Counted from the stretch's first letter, positions 1 to 12,805 are shown. The stretch: DNA of 64,000 nt from Macrosoma leucophasiata (GCA_036365455.1 JAWQUS010000020.1:8219001-8283000), one strand, 5' to 3'. Notes: generated by a model from the sequence alone, not told the origin. Translations and numbers: made by a program.

Positions 1-599
1 TAAATGATTAATTATGTAACAGGCACTATTCGAGAAATATGCCGCCTAACGTCCATCTACAGTAATCACATGATTATGCACTAATAATTCTAGAAACGGA
101 TGCAGTGTCACATGTCATATAATTTATGTATGTAAGTTGGTTTATTAGTATTTTACATGACACTAGAACTCGATAGATTTGATAATAATCTTTGGATTAA
201 ACTTCGAGTAAAACTAGACGATGGTTTAAAATATACGGTTTAACATAAAGGGTGAACAATAGAAAACGACATTAAAAACACAGTAAAAAATATGTTGTAA
301 AATACCTCTTAGTTTAATCATAGAACACTTTTACAACATATGTTTCATAAGAAGCTGTAACAATTTGAATATGAAAAATTGTTCTGTAGTTCAGATATCC
401 TTTTTCAGCTAAATTTTTAGATTTTTTTTAATTAATTGTGAAAATATTTTTGTGCTATCATGACAATTCAGACTAGTACAACCAGTTCTTTCGTGATTCA
501 TTTAATGTCGTATCGTCTTGGCCATCCTTTTTAAGTAAAAAGGAAGATTACTCGATATGCAATTCTATTATAAACTTCGATATTAAAGAAGGCAAAACG
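1..599. other. AT-rich sequence with no gene recognised
   Basis: I see no convincing coding exon, RNA gene or known repeat here. The sequence is AT-rich and stops interrupt all frames quickly. Confidence 0.4.
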
Positions 600-619
600 C
601 AGACGTCAAATAAAAACTT

Positions 620-1133
620 TTAAAGAGTTTGGAAATTGAGGAAATAATATCGAGACCAACCTCCGAAAACGCAGGGTGTACTTACGAACTAGATAATCAT
701 TTCACTAAATTAAATGATCAGGAGCAATTGGATGTCTTACAAAACACGGATTATTCAAGAAGCACAAACGCCCAGTCATAGTTGTCAGAAAATATGTATT
801 ATTTGACATCTCGATTACCATCAACAAGTTTTCAAGTACCCTATTATCATACAATCATATCGATTTATTTCTAGTAGATTAATGATAGACAGCGACACAA
901 ATTATAAAAATAAAGGAGATGTTGCGAGCTCGGCCCTGGTTCGTACACGTCCTCAAAAAATGGGTAAATTAAAGAAGAATCCGAAAAAAATACAATTAAT
1001 TTATTCAAGAACATATTTTAGAGTTAAAACCACATTTAATTCAATCGATTTTATCATTTTCAACTATGTTAAACATGGCGGCGATACAGCCGACAATTGG
1101 GATCAATCGATTTTGATAGTATTTAGAAAATAT
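620..1133 (+). pseudogene. possible decayed coding stretch
   Basis: A frame opening near 640 reads for about 45 codons with unbiased, protein-like composition, meets a stop near 769, reads on for about 35 codons, and then a different frame (ATG at 882) runs to a stop at 1136 with a Lys/Arg-rich middle. The pattern resembles an old coding sequence broken by stops and a frame change, or an unusual transcript. I do not recognise the protein, and chance open frames are not excluded. Confidence 0.2.
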
Positions 1134-1190
1134 TAGTTTTTTCTCCAAGTTCTATAATCAAAATACAATTTAAAAAACGAAAATGTCACA

Positions 1191-1397
1191 ATGACGTCGC
1201 TCGCCATATTCGCCATGTTAGTTTTGAGTTGCAATTCTAAGTGCAAATTATGTTTTGTAACTGCAAACAAAGCTAAAGAAGTGAAAATATGCAGTAAAAA
1301 ATGTTTTTATATTGATTTTGCCTGTTTAATGATATTGTGTACAATACATGGCCGGAGGTCCATACATTTTTGCAACATCTCCTTTGCTGTGACGTAA
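1191..1397 (+). CDS. small cysteine-rich ORF, unrecognised
   Basis: An ATG-initiated 68-codon frame begins with a hydrophobic stretch (MTSLAIFAMLVLSC) and contains several cysteines, which is superficially like a small secreted peptide. There is no recognised family, no clear promoter and no polyadenylation signal tied to it. It could equally be chance. Confidence 0.15.
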   Translation: MTSLAIFAMLVLSCNSKCKLCFVTANKAKEVKICSKKCFYIDFACLMILCTIHGRRSIHFCNISFAVT

Positions 1398-1447
1398 TAT
1401 GTAACGAATTCAGTCAGTTATAATCAATAGAATAACCAAAAAGAAAC

Positions 1448-1453
1448 TTTAAT
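1448..1453 (-). terminator. candidate polyadenylation signal (ATTAAA) of the receptor-like gene
   Basis: The minus strand carries ATTAAA about 225 bp downstream of the stop codon at 1678-1680. It is the variant hexamer, so support is weak. Confidence 0.3.
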
Positions 1454-1677
1454 AATACAGAACAATCCAGTGTACACAAAAAAAGTAAGCATCGATGGAA
1501 GACAAGCAATGGAAATGAAAATACATTTGATATAACAAAAAAAAAACAAATCAATCAGATCAGTTTACATTAGAAAACTTTAGGCTACAATATTGTCAAA
1601 GTCCACACGTGCACAGTAACACCTCATTACTCGATCAGAACGAGCTGACCTTCGGAGAGGGTGTCGTCGCTCTGATG

Positions 1678-4600
1678 TTATATGCTGTCGTAGCTGTTGG
1701 GGTCCGGTGACGTCACGGGGCCCGCTCCTCTGGGCGGCAGCTTGAAGCCGTTCACTGCGTACGCCCAGCCATCCTGTCAAAAGTACCAGCCATAGATTAA
1801 CGTGGCAACCAAGCTGATATTTGGTTGATTGACTTAACAGCGAGGCCCAATCCATTTTTGATGAACTGCATAAATACTTTTCAGTTACAGTTTGCCAAAT
1901 AAGCCGTCCCCTTATGGGACGGTTAACACAGAATAATTCGTTGTCTGTAATTATTGAGACACTGATAGCGGAATCGGTCGTGAGATCGTTTACTATCAGA
2001 TAGATAGTAAACGATCTCACGACCGGACGATCAGATTGGTCGATGGAATCGATCCGCGATCAAAGGTACAACTGGGGCCGGCCGTAGCGGTCCCAATACT
2101 CGATAGATTTGAGCCCTCAATCCATTCTTGACCACCTTCGATCGGTACTTCGTTCTGTTGGTCAAAAAGCGGATCAAAAACAAATCTACAGCTAATCTGA
2201 ATAAACTGTCCGTTGTTATTGGGATGCTGACAATGGAGCGATCAAAAGATAATTTGCTATCTAGATTGGTGAGATCCGTGCGTATTGGGACCGGCCGGGG
2301 GTCGTTAAAATTACTCAGTATTCTAGTCGTAGCAGATTTCTGATCATTTGTTTGCAGATTCATTTGTTCGGTCCCCGGCGTCAGAGGTTAAGAGATTTGG
2401 TTATTTTTTTACATTTTTCGAGAGTTTGGTAAAAACGAGAGACAAAATATTGCGATTCGGTTTAAATTCGTGACTGGTGGTAAAGTCCCAGCGTAGGGAC
2501 TCGAGGGCGTAAGCAACACCGTATACCGTATTACCTGATCTATCTGCCGCCAAATGGTGTTTTTACTTAATGTAATGGAAGTGGCAAACAAGCCTGAAGT
2601 TCACATTGATGTTAAGTGGCCCACACAATGACCAAGGTCAAAATGTTACTACTCCTGATGCCTAAGGTGTTATGCCTCTGCACCGGAAATTACAGGGCCA
2701 TACATTACCACCTGACCGAAACACGATAGTGCTGAACACTACCATTTAGCGGCAAGTAGGTATATTAGGTAAAGCGGTGGTGCCAACGCCTGCGAGCTCC
2801 GTCACTGGAGCTCTACCACCAATAGATGGTAGTGTTCAACACTATCGTGTTCCGCTAAGATAAGATAGTGATATTTGGCCGCGTAATAACTATCAGCTGA
2901 AGCGCGCATGGCCCCGCGGCTGGTGTAGATCGTAAGCGATCTACTCGGTTAAGCACTACGGGCGCGGTCGGATAGTGTGATGGGTGACCACAAGTGACAA
3001 ATTAAATGCGCGTTTCCGTGCTTCGGAGGGCTCGATAAGTTGTCGGTCCCGGTTGCTATCGATAGATAGCAGTCGTTAAACCTTGTCGGAGGCCTTATGG
3101 GCGGTTTGAAAACATCCGACAGCGGGTTGGCCACTAACCCACCCACCTCCACCAATCCGGGAGCAGCGTGGTGGAGTAAGCTCCAGGCCTCCCCCCCCCC
3201 CCAAAAAAAAGGGGGAGAGACTCGTGCCCAGCAGTGGGACGTATAATGGTTTGCCATTATTAATAACTATCACAGAAGCATAACAACTAAGGTCTCAGGG
3301 GTGGCAACCCATTTGCATTTTGATCTGGTTTTTGTGTCGATGTCTATAGGCTGCAGTCATCACTTAACATCCATGTAGGTCCTACGTTCTGTAATAAAAC
3401 AATATCAATTTTCACGATCAAAACTACTTACCCTGACTAGATTAGGTAAATCCGACCAAAATGCTAAATTTGGTATAACTTCGATACCCGTTGCTCCCAT
3501 CAAGAACTTTTTAGTGCAAATTCCGAGGACCAGGTAAAATATCACAAGAGAGAAGAATATTATCAGCAGAGTAGAACCGAAAGATCGCCCTGGCTCTTCC
3601 AGTTGCACCATACAAGCGTTTCTTGAACTGAATGACAAGACCTGAAAGAATAAATAAAAATAAATTATCATCACTCGATTGCCAGATTTTTGTTAGTGAT
3701 AATCCGAACTAAATTTGAATGAAAGCACATTATAGGATATCGAGTTTTTTGTACGAAAATCATGATTCAAAAATGTGACAGGAGCCGCGCTGTTATTAAA
3801 GTACACATCAAGTTGCATTATTAATATTGTACGCGCGAAACCAGGCGAGTACATAGTCGTTTCAAAAACGTAAATTCACGCCAGTTTTTCACGAAGGGGT
3901 AGGAGAGGTAAAAGCAAGCATTCAAATGATTCAAGCATACATGTAACCTACAATTCGCCAGTGACTGTACGGCCCAGTAATTTCTGGCACATAGGCACAA
4001 CAACTTATACATCAGGAGTGGAAACGTTGACTATCAGGGTTTTATGTACATGTCTCACTAAAACTTACCATCAATCAAAACTTTATGCTTGTTCGCCACC
4101 TCATGACATGAAAAGTTACGTTTTATCACCATGCAATAAGTGGCGAGTCTGTTGACATACTTGACATTACCGGGCATATCACGAAACTATTAGGGTGGCA
4201 CTGGCTGGCAGATTGCCAGGTAATACAGTGAGTGGTGCCTACGCCCTCGAGCTCTTTGCACTTGGAACTACCAAAAGTAATAAAAAATAAGGTCTCTAAG
4301 TCTCGTGCTTATATTTTAACATAAAAGGTAGTATCCTCCTCAAAGCTTAAGATATCTACAACTTCTTGTCCTTGACAAACGGATAGATAAATAGACCAGA
4401 CTTACTTCCGCGTTTACAATACAAGATCAATCATGAATATTCTAACTGTAATAAATATTACAACACATTATGCGCATATTATATTTTACTTTGTATGACG
4501 TTCTATTCTCTCACGTGAATAAACAGCTCTTGTTTGGCTATTTGCCAGTATAACACAAGATTCATTTGTAATGCATGTAAAAATGGCTAATTTTAAAAAC

Positions 4601-7600
4601 CCTGTAAGAGGGTTCAGTTTCGAAACGGATAAGCAATTCTAAAGAATTGTTTAGAACCTCAAACCTGCGGCTCGACTGCCTAATTGGACAGCTTTTGTAA
4701 TCGTTAACATCTTTCCCCCTTATTCATAAACATACATTAGATACGTTTTAGCTATAGAAATAGAAATAGAAATAGAAATAGAAAATATTTTTATTTCGAA
4801 TAGATCTTTACAGATACTTTCAAAACGTCAATAAATCATAAACTACCTAGAGCGAATAACCATTACATATAGTAAAAGCAAAATCATATATTAATAGTAA
4901 ATTAAAAATTAAAATTTAAACTATTTGGTTAAAACATAATAATCATAAAATTTTTCAATTCCTTCAATGATAATAAATGAAGAAAAAGAAAAACTTATTC
5001 GTAAAGATCAATGTTATTCACTTAGCAGAGTTCCAAGTGCAGTCACTACTGAGAAGAACTCCGCTACCCAACAAACTCAGTAAGAGCTCTTTTAAATGAG
5101 AGCTTAAATCTAGTACAGATTATCGTGAAAAATCAAATAATGTCAACGTCCATAGCATAGATGCAAATAAACTGCTATCTACTAAATGTGATGTAGCCCC
5201 TGCAAACCAGAACAGACCAGTCCCCACCAACAGCACCCGTTCACGAGTATGACGCATGTGACAGCCATTGCCCTCCTCGACCATTTTAGAGGGAAGTGAG
5301 CAACCCGCCACACGACGCCGCCAAAGGCAAAGACATTTAAGCGAGCATGACTATAGAATGCTTTATCTTTGTCAGTTGCATTGTCAAATGTGCAAGATAG
5401 AAAAAGACAAAGGAGAGATTAGCAACACTTACTTAAGTGAAAATACGTTTATGAATAAAGGGGGTTACACTATAACGATCTTTTTTCTGATGTCTATAAA
5501 AGAAATAATGAAAACATATTGGCCTTTGGAACTATGTCGGTGAATGACAAAGAATTACTCTTTTTCTTTTCTCTTTACTCTTTGTTATCAGTTTGTAAAG
5601 GGAAAATGAGACATTCTACTGATATACTTTTTACAGTAGTATATTATATTTAGTTTTATCTTAGTGATATTCTTGACTATACATATATTTTTTATCTTGT
5701 TTGATATTCACTTCAATTTATTTTGTTTGTTTTTGACGTGTCATAAGAGGTGCCTGTCACCCTAAATGAATAAATGAGATTCTGATTCTGATACATAATA
5801 ATATCGATGTCGCTTTAATATCGCCTACTATGGATATTTACCATTGGCGGCAAGAAATAAAAAGGTACCTATATCAAAGACGTTATCGAGCACAATAGTG
5901 ATTCATTTGGCGGCATAGAGCAACGCGGGCCACCGGTCGCGGCGGACCGGAGGGGAGTAGCCATACACAGGCTTTCCCCTCTGTCAAAGTACAAGATTAA
6001 ATGCTTTAAAAAATCCTGTGCGTATAATAAAACTAGTTGCAGCTGGACTGCTCATTAGACTAAATCTAGTTGTGCGACTGAACGGACGTCCAAAAAAATG
6101 CTGATTTGCTGTGTTGTTTACTGTAAAAAGAGATCTAACACATCAAGCTTAAGGTATAAAATGCCATAATATCGGTCGTGTTGTTTCGGACTGATATAAA
6201 CAACACAGTCGGGGGCAATGTTTGGTATGCCTTGTACGATACGGGGATCGGTCGTGCGACTGATCCGAGTTCGTTTCCGAGAAGCCGCTGTCGCCGGTGC
6301 CGCTTATCGATAGTGTTGTTGTCGGTTTGGATAGTTATCGATAAATATTGCAAAAGAGTCTTATATACAGGGACATTTTTGAGATTAAATTTTCTTATTA
6401 ATATATTATGTTGTAGTTATATTCGCCACAAACTGCTCTGGGCCACCGTTATTAGTTATTACTATTCGCTCATTTATTCTTGTTCTTATTAAGTATTTTT
6501 AACATACATATTAGTTATTAAAAAAAAAAAATTATTACTTTTATTATATTGTGGGTTTTATTTTAATACTAGCTGTGTCCGCGACTTCGTACGCGTGGAA
6601 AAGTGACTTTGGGCAGCTTTTTTGGATATAACTTTAGGTAAATTTTGGATCATAAACACTTTTGGTTAGTTAAAAAAATCTGGTTTACGTTAATGCTTCT
6701 CTCTACGTGATATTGTATAGACGCATTGATGGCCAACGGATATGAAAGCACATAGGCTGCTAGTATTGCGAACACGTGACAGAGTCACATGTAACTCACC
6801 GAGCGAAAATCTAAACTAATATTATAAAGCTGAAGAGTTTGTTTGTTTGTTTGAACGCGCTAATCTCAGAAACTACTGGTAAATTTGAAAAAATCCACCA
6901 AGCAGGGGAAGAAGAACAAGAATTTGAAACTTACGAATCAGACGAATGAACTTCAACATTTTTTTTTAATTCACATCGCCTTGATCTTTTCCAATCTTTG
7001 AAAATTCCGTTATTTTGCAATAGTTTTACATTAAACAGGATCACAACTGACCCGTGGAGTAGGCACTACTGGGGAAACCACATTAAAAAAAACGCGCTAA
7101 GTACACTACCTCATAGGTGGCGTAGAAACGTGTGCATATTGTGACGATAACAACTTTTATAACTCTTTGAATCGTTATATCTCAGAAACGGTGGCTCATA
7201 AGAAAAAATATATTGATACATTTTTTATAGATAATTTTATGATCTACAATTTTTGCTTAGGATACTTTTTTGATAAAACTCACCGTTTTGCTGAAAATCG
7301 CGAAAAACTCTTTTTTTTACCTTTGACCTTGAATATTTTTTTTCCATACACGGGAATGATGGGGAACTTATAGACATTGTTTATAATTATGATTTGAACA
7401 ATTTCACTAAAAATTCGGCTTGTCTAAATTGACCGGACTATACGTGCGCATAACGCGACAAGATTATTTGTTAAATTGGTAGTACATAATAAATAAAGTC
7501 CATCTTTATAATAATACAAAGTGTATTTCATTTAAACCTTATTTCCCAGAGTTAAGTAATTTATCGATAAAATTTATCGACACTTGTCGCAACTATGGTT

Positions 7601-10600
7601 TTAAGGACTTGTCGATGTAGTTGCATCATTCTTTACACTATTATGACACGGAATGATTACATGTGTGTGTGAAATTGTTGATGTGTTTTGTTAAAGTCAA
7701 GGTGTGAGTTTCGTTGTAATAGACGATTTTTGTTGTGTGTGAATTTAAGAAAGTGTGCGTTCCCCCCGCAAAAAATGGCAGACTATTTTGCTTCGGTGAA
7801 ACACGCTATGGGTACTCCCCTCCGGTCCGCCGCGACCGGTGGCCCGCGTTGCTCTATGTTTGGCGGTCGAGTCGCTGGAAAGTTGAACTGTATACAACAT
7901 GTAAAAGGGTATAATTCACTCTCAAACACCACGATTAGAAAATCGAGTTATTATCATAATACATAAACTGAAATTACATGATTATGTATTTCATATTTGT
8001 TATTTATGTTATTATTATTTTAGCTGTCCTCAATTTGTAAGAACAATATGCACACCCTTCGCATACTTATCCTACCTCTACAACAAACTCAATCCTACCC
8101 ACATACGCACATTGTTGTGTAATCTGCGTATCCCTATTAACACTCGCTAGTAATAAGATTCATTTTCACTATTTTATTGCAAAAATTAAAATTTATAATT
8201 AGTCTCATTTTCGTTTGTATTGACTATGCACCAAATGGTGACCATAATTTACTTAATTTCTAATTGATTTAACTATATATATTAACTATATTTTTCTAAA
8301 ATTGCTTCAGTTATCAATTCTGAACAAACTAGTTTCGGGTTGTACATTTAATCCTGTTACACGCGTTGTATACTAGTATATTACTATATTATATAATACT
8401 CGTATATATACTACTACTACTACTACTCCAGTATATATACTATACAATATGTTTAGCAATCTATTAGGATAGTGAGGTAACCTACGTAAATTATATTTAA
8501 TTATAAAAAAATAAACAAAGTTTTCATTATGATTGAAAAGTAAATTATTTTTTGTCTTCGTCGATAGAGTGAGTATGTCATTGTGTTAAAAATAATTTCT
8601 TGATACAATACATACAATTTTGTTGGGTTCTTCTGTTGAATAAACATGAAGCTCATCATCCGTCTGCGCACATATTAACATAACAATGCTGGACCTGGAA
8701 AAGATATTAAATCGATATTATCTAAAATTCATATACATACCTAATAATTAATATAACACTGGTGGTATATTGAGTATTGAGTAGATAATTATATTAGGTA
8801 AGGACACAATTCGTAACATTATTCCAGGAACGCCTGAAATTTACTAAAACTATTTTCGTGGAGATGTGTAACTCGTGTATTTCAAACAAATGTAGAGGAA
8901 GGTAGGGTCCTCGTTTTTACTCGCTAGGTAATCACGGGCACCCCTCATTTGAGGAGAGGGATCGCTCATTCAACAACAGGCCTCGCGAGTTGAATAGGTC
9001 AGGTCATACCTGTCATACGTATGAGACTCCTCAACTCAACAGTTATACTCAATTCTTAATAAACCTATAAATTACTCATTTACCAATCGCGCACCGTGAT
9101 TTGCGTGAAATGTTACTAACGTTGTAGAAAGAGTACACAATATATTACATTCTGTACAATTCGAATGATTGAAGAATGTCGTTACTATTCTGAAATTCAA
9201 TCTCTTTCATTTCATAGCGGAGCCTCAAACGAGGTACCTCACGAATGAGGTACACACACATCATTGTAGGTATCTAACGCTGATTAATGCTCTTGGGCTC
9301 CTCCAATAAAGCTCTTTCACCAGTATAAATGAAATTAACTATTATAAGACCAATTCAAAACGACACTGGCTACACTTGAGAATTGATTTGACAATCAAGG
9401 TACAAGTACAAGATAATAAAATATTGATAATTAATATTGATTGGATAAAACAGGTTTTATAAATGAATGATACTGAGTTCAACTTACGAAGTACTCTTTA
9501 AGGAAATCTACGCCCAATCTATTCCCATCCACTTTAGTTTAGAATAACTGGTTCTATCACTTTTGAATTGTTTAACTTTGAATTGACCTTACAAAAACTA
9601 ACGAAATATTTTGAGATAATATGTAGTTAGATACATTTTATATTAAGATAGATATAGTTATAAAATAAATTATGATAATCAATCAGCTTTCCAAAGTCGC
9701 AGATGAGAATTTCTACTTTCCAAAAAAAAACATTGTGTTTTAAATATAATAACTTAGTTGCACAGCTCATTAAGGCGGGTCCAAATATTTATGTATCACA
9801 TTTGATGATTTGCGAAAGGAACTGGGGCTCGACCGCCTCATCTAGGCCCGTACTAATAGACAGACTTCAGTCCTTAAGACAATCATAAGATCACGTTTTT
9901 TCCATAGATTTTTCATACTGAACGAGATCTTAATGCGGTCTGGGACTGAGAGAGGGCCTCAGATTAATCGATAATATTAATACCACCCAGTTCCGGATTA
10001 GCCCTTACACAAATTAAGCAACTGCTTAGGGTATCACGTCGTGAGGGGCACCACAGACGATATGCGGAGATGCGGATCCTTAGGCCCACAAGCTCTGTCA
10101 CTGGAGCTCTACCACCACTGTTACACAATTTGCACGTTCTGGGCAGTAACAAGCGCGATAACCGCGCCGTTGACCACTGCCACGGTTTCAGTCGGCAATG
10201 ATGGAACTTCTCTCCTCAGCGAGTGGTGCGGTGTAGGAAAAGAGACGGTGGCACCATATTAAACAGTTTGGTCAGAGGACTCACCATTGTACAGACGGTA
10301 AAAATGTACAGACGTCCGATGACTTCGCGTAAGCTCAGATGTCTGTGAATGAGTTTGGGGTCGGTAACGGTACGAACGGCGCGCCTTTGTAATGGGTCAA
10401 GTAGACTAAGCTGGTATTTAGGGCCTTTTTCAGATAAGGTTACAATTGAGGGGCCTGCTCAAGCGTAGTAGTTGCCCCGATTTGAAATACTCTGTTAACC
10501 ACCCCTAGCATTTTCGATGCCAACTAGGTCTTACCCTCTGCGACTGAATCGTACTACGTTCAATATGTCGACGACCAGGATATCGATACTCTTACCAACC

Positions 10601-12705
10601 ACAAGTGGAGTGCCCTGAAACTGTGGCGTAACACTAAAGGCGCTTCCCTAATGAGCTCCATAGTGGTGAACGCGCAAACTTGTCTTCGAGGCGTTACACT
10701 ACAATTAAGTCGACCCTAATCCGAGACTGCTCGACTTCGGACAAGTAGGTACCTATAGTCCTACTTTTTTCGATAAGAGTCCGAGGCACATTTGAACGGC
10801 CACTTACTGTAAAGTGCATCTCCCGTGCTGTCAACCACATATTTTATGACAACAACATTTACGCAAAAAAAAGAGCGTAGGAAATACAGAGCTTTGCGGC
10901 ACACCAGTGTTAAGAGGTAGTCTGTCTGAATGCTGCGCGTCAACTAGGAACTGTATAAAATGGTGAGTCAAAAAGCTAGCTGTCCAGTTACCTACATAGC
11001 CTTTTAGGAAAACAGTTTCGCGAGAACTACCCTGTGCCACACCCGATCAAAAGCTTCAGCAATATCGAAGATCGCAAGCAAGGTCGGCCATGACGGAAGC
11101 CATGGTGGAGGAATGATTGCTGATAAGCTGATGATCCTCTATATATAGCAGCAGCATAAGGTGGCAAGTCTACTCTCCAGATATCTCCAGACACAAACCA
11201 AACTCTGAAAGGTGGCAAATGGAAAACATCTGAGAAATGAAAAGTCACAATAGCCTCTCGACTCAGGGACCAGTACAGCTGCAGTGGCCTGCTACCACCA
11301 GACAGCAGTTTAATCACATTTCTAAAATGTTATTAAAACTTCAAAGGAGACATTCCAAAATGTATGGAGTTTGAGCCCGCACTTAGTAAACTATATTGAG
11401 AGAAGAAGCATAAAATAGTAAATAATTTTCAGCTATTCAAATAGTTCATACAACCTTCAATTAATTGTCGTTACTATATTTCATGAAACAAGAATGTCAT
11501 AAAAACAAAGATTCATATTAATTTTTGAGTAGGTAGTTTTCTGTGATTCTACATATTTTTCATCTTTTGATACAGTGTACAAGGTATGGGCCCAAAGTGG
11601 AACTTCTCCTTTACATTAAATTTTTAAGCTGTTGAGCAGCCGCCGGATGTACCTATGCAACCGGATATTTTGCACATGCACACAAATTATTTGTTACTTG
11701 ACAGTTTAATGGAATCAATACTTACGAAGGGCTATTCGAGTATATTATGGATTTACCATCAGCACTGAATTGTGAAGTGTTGGTTGTGCCCATTTTTTCA
11801 CAGATTGCACCCCCCATAGTAAAATCATTTTTTGTGCCATTTTTCAGATTCATTGAACTACCATAGCGACAAAGCTGAGGACAATAATTAAAATTACCAT
11901 ATTGAAGAATTGGTAGATACTGAAATATTCACGTAACCATTATATTTTCAGACTAACATGATTGCAGTGAGATTAAATTTTTAGGGAGTAAGCCACCTGA
12001 AAATAATTAAGGCTCACTGATGATGTTGAAATATCATGACAATAATTTATAATTAATTATGCAATTATCTTCACATCAAACGGTATAGAGAATGGGGAAC
12101 TGCAAATGTCTGTCCACTCAGTACACACTGCAACAATCTCTTCATACTTATAGAAATCTCTTCTGGCGACTCTGTAGGCGGAACCTTTGAACAGTATTAG
12201 TTGTTAATAAGGGTGATAGTATCAATTCATACGTAATTCATTAAATTCATTAAACTTAAATTTTCTCAGCATTCATGTGAAAGGATTAATGTATTCTCTA
12301 ACACTTACATCCTTAAATATTACCTTGAATAATGTCCGACAGAACACGAAAATGAAAATGTGATCCTTTCAACAAGGGTAGACATGATATCAAAACAAGT
12401 TATGGTATAACACTTACCGACAAGGGTTCTGAGCAGGTGTTATTTACCAAAGTACCATTTATTTGCGGAACGATGTCATAGCACGGATGATAGTAATAAG
12501 TTCTAAAATCGTATTGGGCACCACTGTTCTTCACTTCATATGTTTGCACTGTGAAAAATGTTGTCTTGGATGTTGGACTCAAGTCAATACCGGTGCCATT
12601 AGTAAACTCACATGAACACGGTCCTTTTTTAATGCACATGTCTTCTGCATTCACGACTGCAGCAAATGCATAGGACATAAAAATTATACAATGAAAAACT
12701 GACAT
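1678..12705 (-). CDS. Cation-dependent mannose-6-phosphate-receptor-like membrane protein (one exon not located)
   Basis: Exons in transcription order: 12705-12418 (ATG at 12705-12703), 11874-11726, a missing exon, 3641-3432, and 1773-1678 (stop). Exon 1 has a signal peptide (MSVFHCIIFMSYAFAAVVNA) and then cysteine-rich MRH-type sequence with a CSCEF...GIDL motif. Exon 2 continues this lumenal domain (LCRYGSSMNL...). Exon 4 ends the lumenal domain with an S-x-x-A-C-like NAC, then one membrane span (STLLIIFFSLVIFYLVLG) and a tail with GATGIEVIPNLAFWSDLPNL, the position and pattern of the conserved FW-containing tail of mammalian CD-MPR. The last exon ends YDSI, a possible YxxPhi sorting signal; no acidic dileucine is seen. 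Exons 1-2 and 4-5 join in phase 0, but exon 2 ends in phase 2 while exon 4 starts in phase 0, so at least one short exon is missing in 3642-11725. The likely role is sorting of lysosomal enzymes or another Golgi-endosome cargo; the ligand is unknown. Confidence 0.82.
1975..2025. repeat. perfect 23-bp inverted repeat with 5-nt loop
   Basis: Arms 1975-1997 and 2003-2025 are exact reverse complements around AGATA. They lie in the last intron of the receptor-like gene, in a GC-richer foldback region (about 1790-2400) that also holds the hairpin CCGTCCC-CTTAT-GGGACGG near 1903-1922 and two inverted copies of a TATTGGGACCG-like motif. Confidence 0.75.
2487..2860 (+). repeat. retroposon family C, plus copy split by a minus copy of the same family
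   Basis: A 5' part (2487-2558) and continuation (2831-2860) of the abundant family C repeat flank a nearly complete minus-strand copy (2559-2825). ATGGT (2554-2558 and 2826-2830) is duplicated at the junctions, so the inner copy inserted into the outer one. Confidence 0.7.
2905..3250 (-). repeat. Lepidopteran SINE-like repeat (family S3), minus
   Basis: This 345-bp block matches, in reverse complement, the repeat at 15160-15960. Shared landmarks are the CCCACTGCTGGGCACGAGTC start, a GTAGATCGCTTNCGATCTACAC hairpin and the CGCGCATTT block. The G/A-rich run near 3190-3210 is a homopolymer tract. Confidence 0.65.
3253..3385 (+). repeat. retroposon family C, 5'-truncated
   Basis: Only the 3' half is present, recognisable by CTATAGGCTGCAGTCATCACTT. 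It is diverged from the consensus. Confidence 0.6.
4754..4783. repeat. (TAGAAA)n microsatellite
   Basis: Five tandem TAGAAA units followed by AATATTTTTATTTCG. This looks like the tail of a minus-oriented LINE whose 3' part would occupy about 4784-5120. Confidence 0.6.
5120..5795 (+). mobile_element. probable LINE 3' remnant
   Basis: The stretch ends with AATAAATGAGATTCTGATTCTGAT, a GATTCT-type tail typical of insect LINE 3' ends. Short open frames upstream are broken, and I could not assign a clade. Confidence 0.35.
5914..7858. mobile_element. TIR DNA transposon family D, 1.95-kb copy
   Basis: The terminal inverted repeats begin CATAGAGCAACGCGGGCCAC and extend about 45 bp with high identity. 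The 8-bp target duplication TTTGGCGG is exact (5906-5913 and 7859-7866). This fits hAT- or P-like transposition. No intact transposase frame is visible, so the copy is non-autonomous. The middle (about 6560-6700 and 6820-6900) holds other repeats, including the CTAGCTGTGTCCGCGACTTC motif common in moths. Two shorter relatives are at 48048-48369 and 59400-60106. Confidence 0.85.
7967..9960. other. AT-rich intronic sequence of the receptor-like gene
   Basis: This lies inside the gap that must hold the missing receptor exon. There is a (TAC)n/(TATA)n simple tract near 8400-8445. I found no exon that satisfies both phase and MRH-domain content. Confidence 0.4.
10080..11310 (-). pseudogene. LINE reverse-transcriptase fragment, degenerate
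   Basis: Read on the minus strand in changing frames, the block gives FDRVWHR (RT motif A region), a GVPQSSV remnant of GVPQGSV, and then YVVDSTGDALYS where functional relatives have YADD. Lower down, SSDVCTFLPSVQW and LLPRTCKLCN match the C-terminal region of such elements. The frames shift several times and the catalytic YADD is lost. A family C fragment is fused near 10085-10112. It lies in the intron of the receptor-like gene, on the same strand. Confidence 0.7.
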
Positions 12706-12805
12706 TTTTTTCAACTGTATCTCCAGTGGATTAAAAAATGGCAAAACAGTAGTTATAAAGTAAATGGTATAATGTATTTTCACTCAAGTACTTCAGGAAA
12801 GATAA

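Noticed and set aside
7167..7373. 68-codon plus frame
   Set aside because: AT-rich chance frame inside the family D transposon with no similarity to a transposase.
9070..9220. Minus-strand candidate for the missing receptor exon
   Set aside because: It follows a plausible acceptor and is open in the needed phase, but the peptide (about 35 codons) lacks the Arg and spacing expected of the MRH C-terminal part.
9488..9545. Second candidate receptor exon ending in a good donor
   Set aside because: The frame that fits the donor has an in-frame stop upstream and no acceptor in the required phase.
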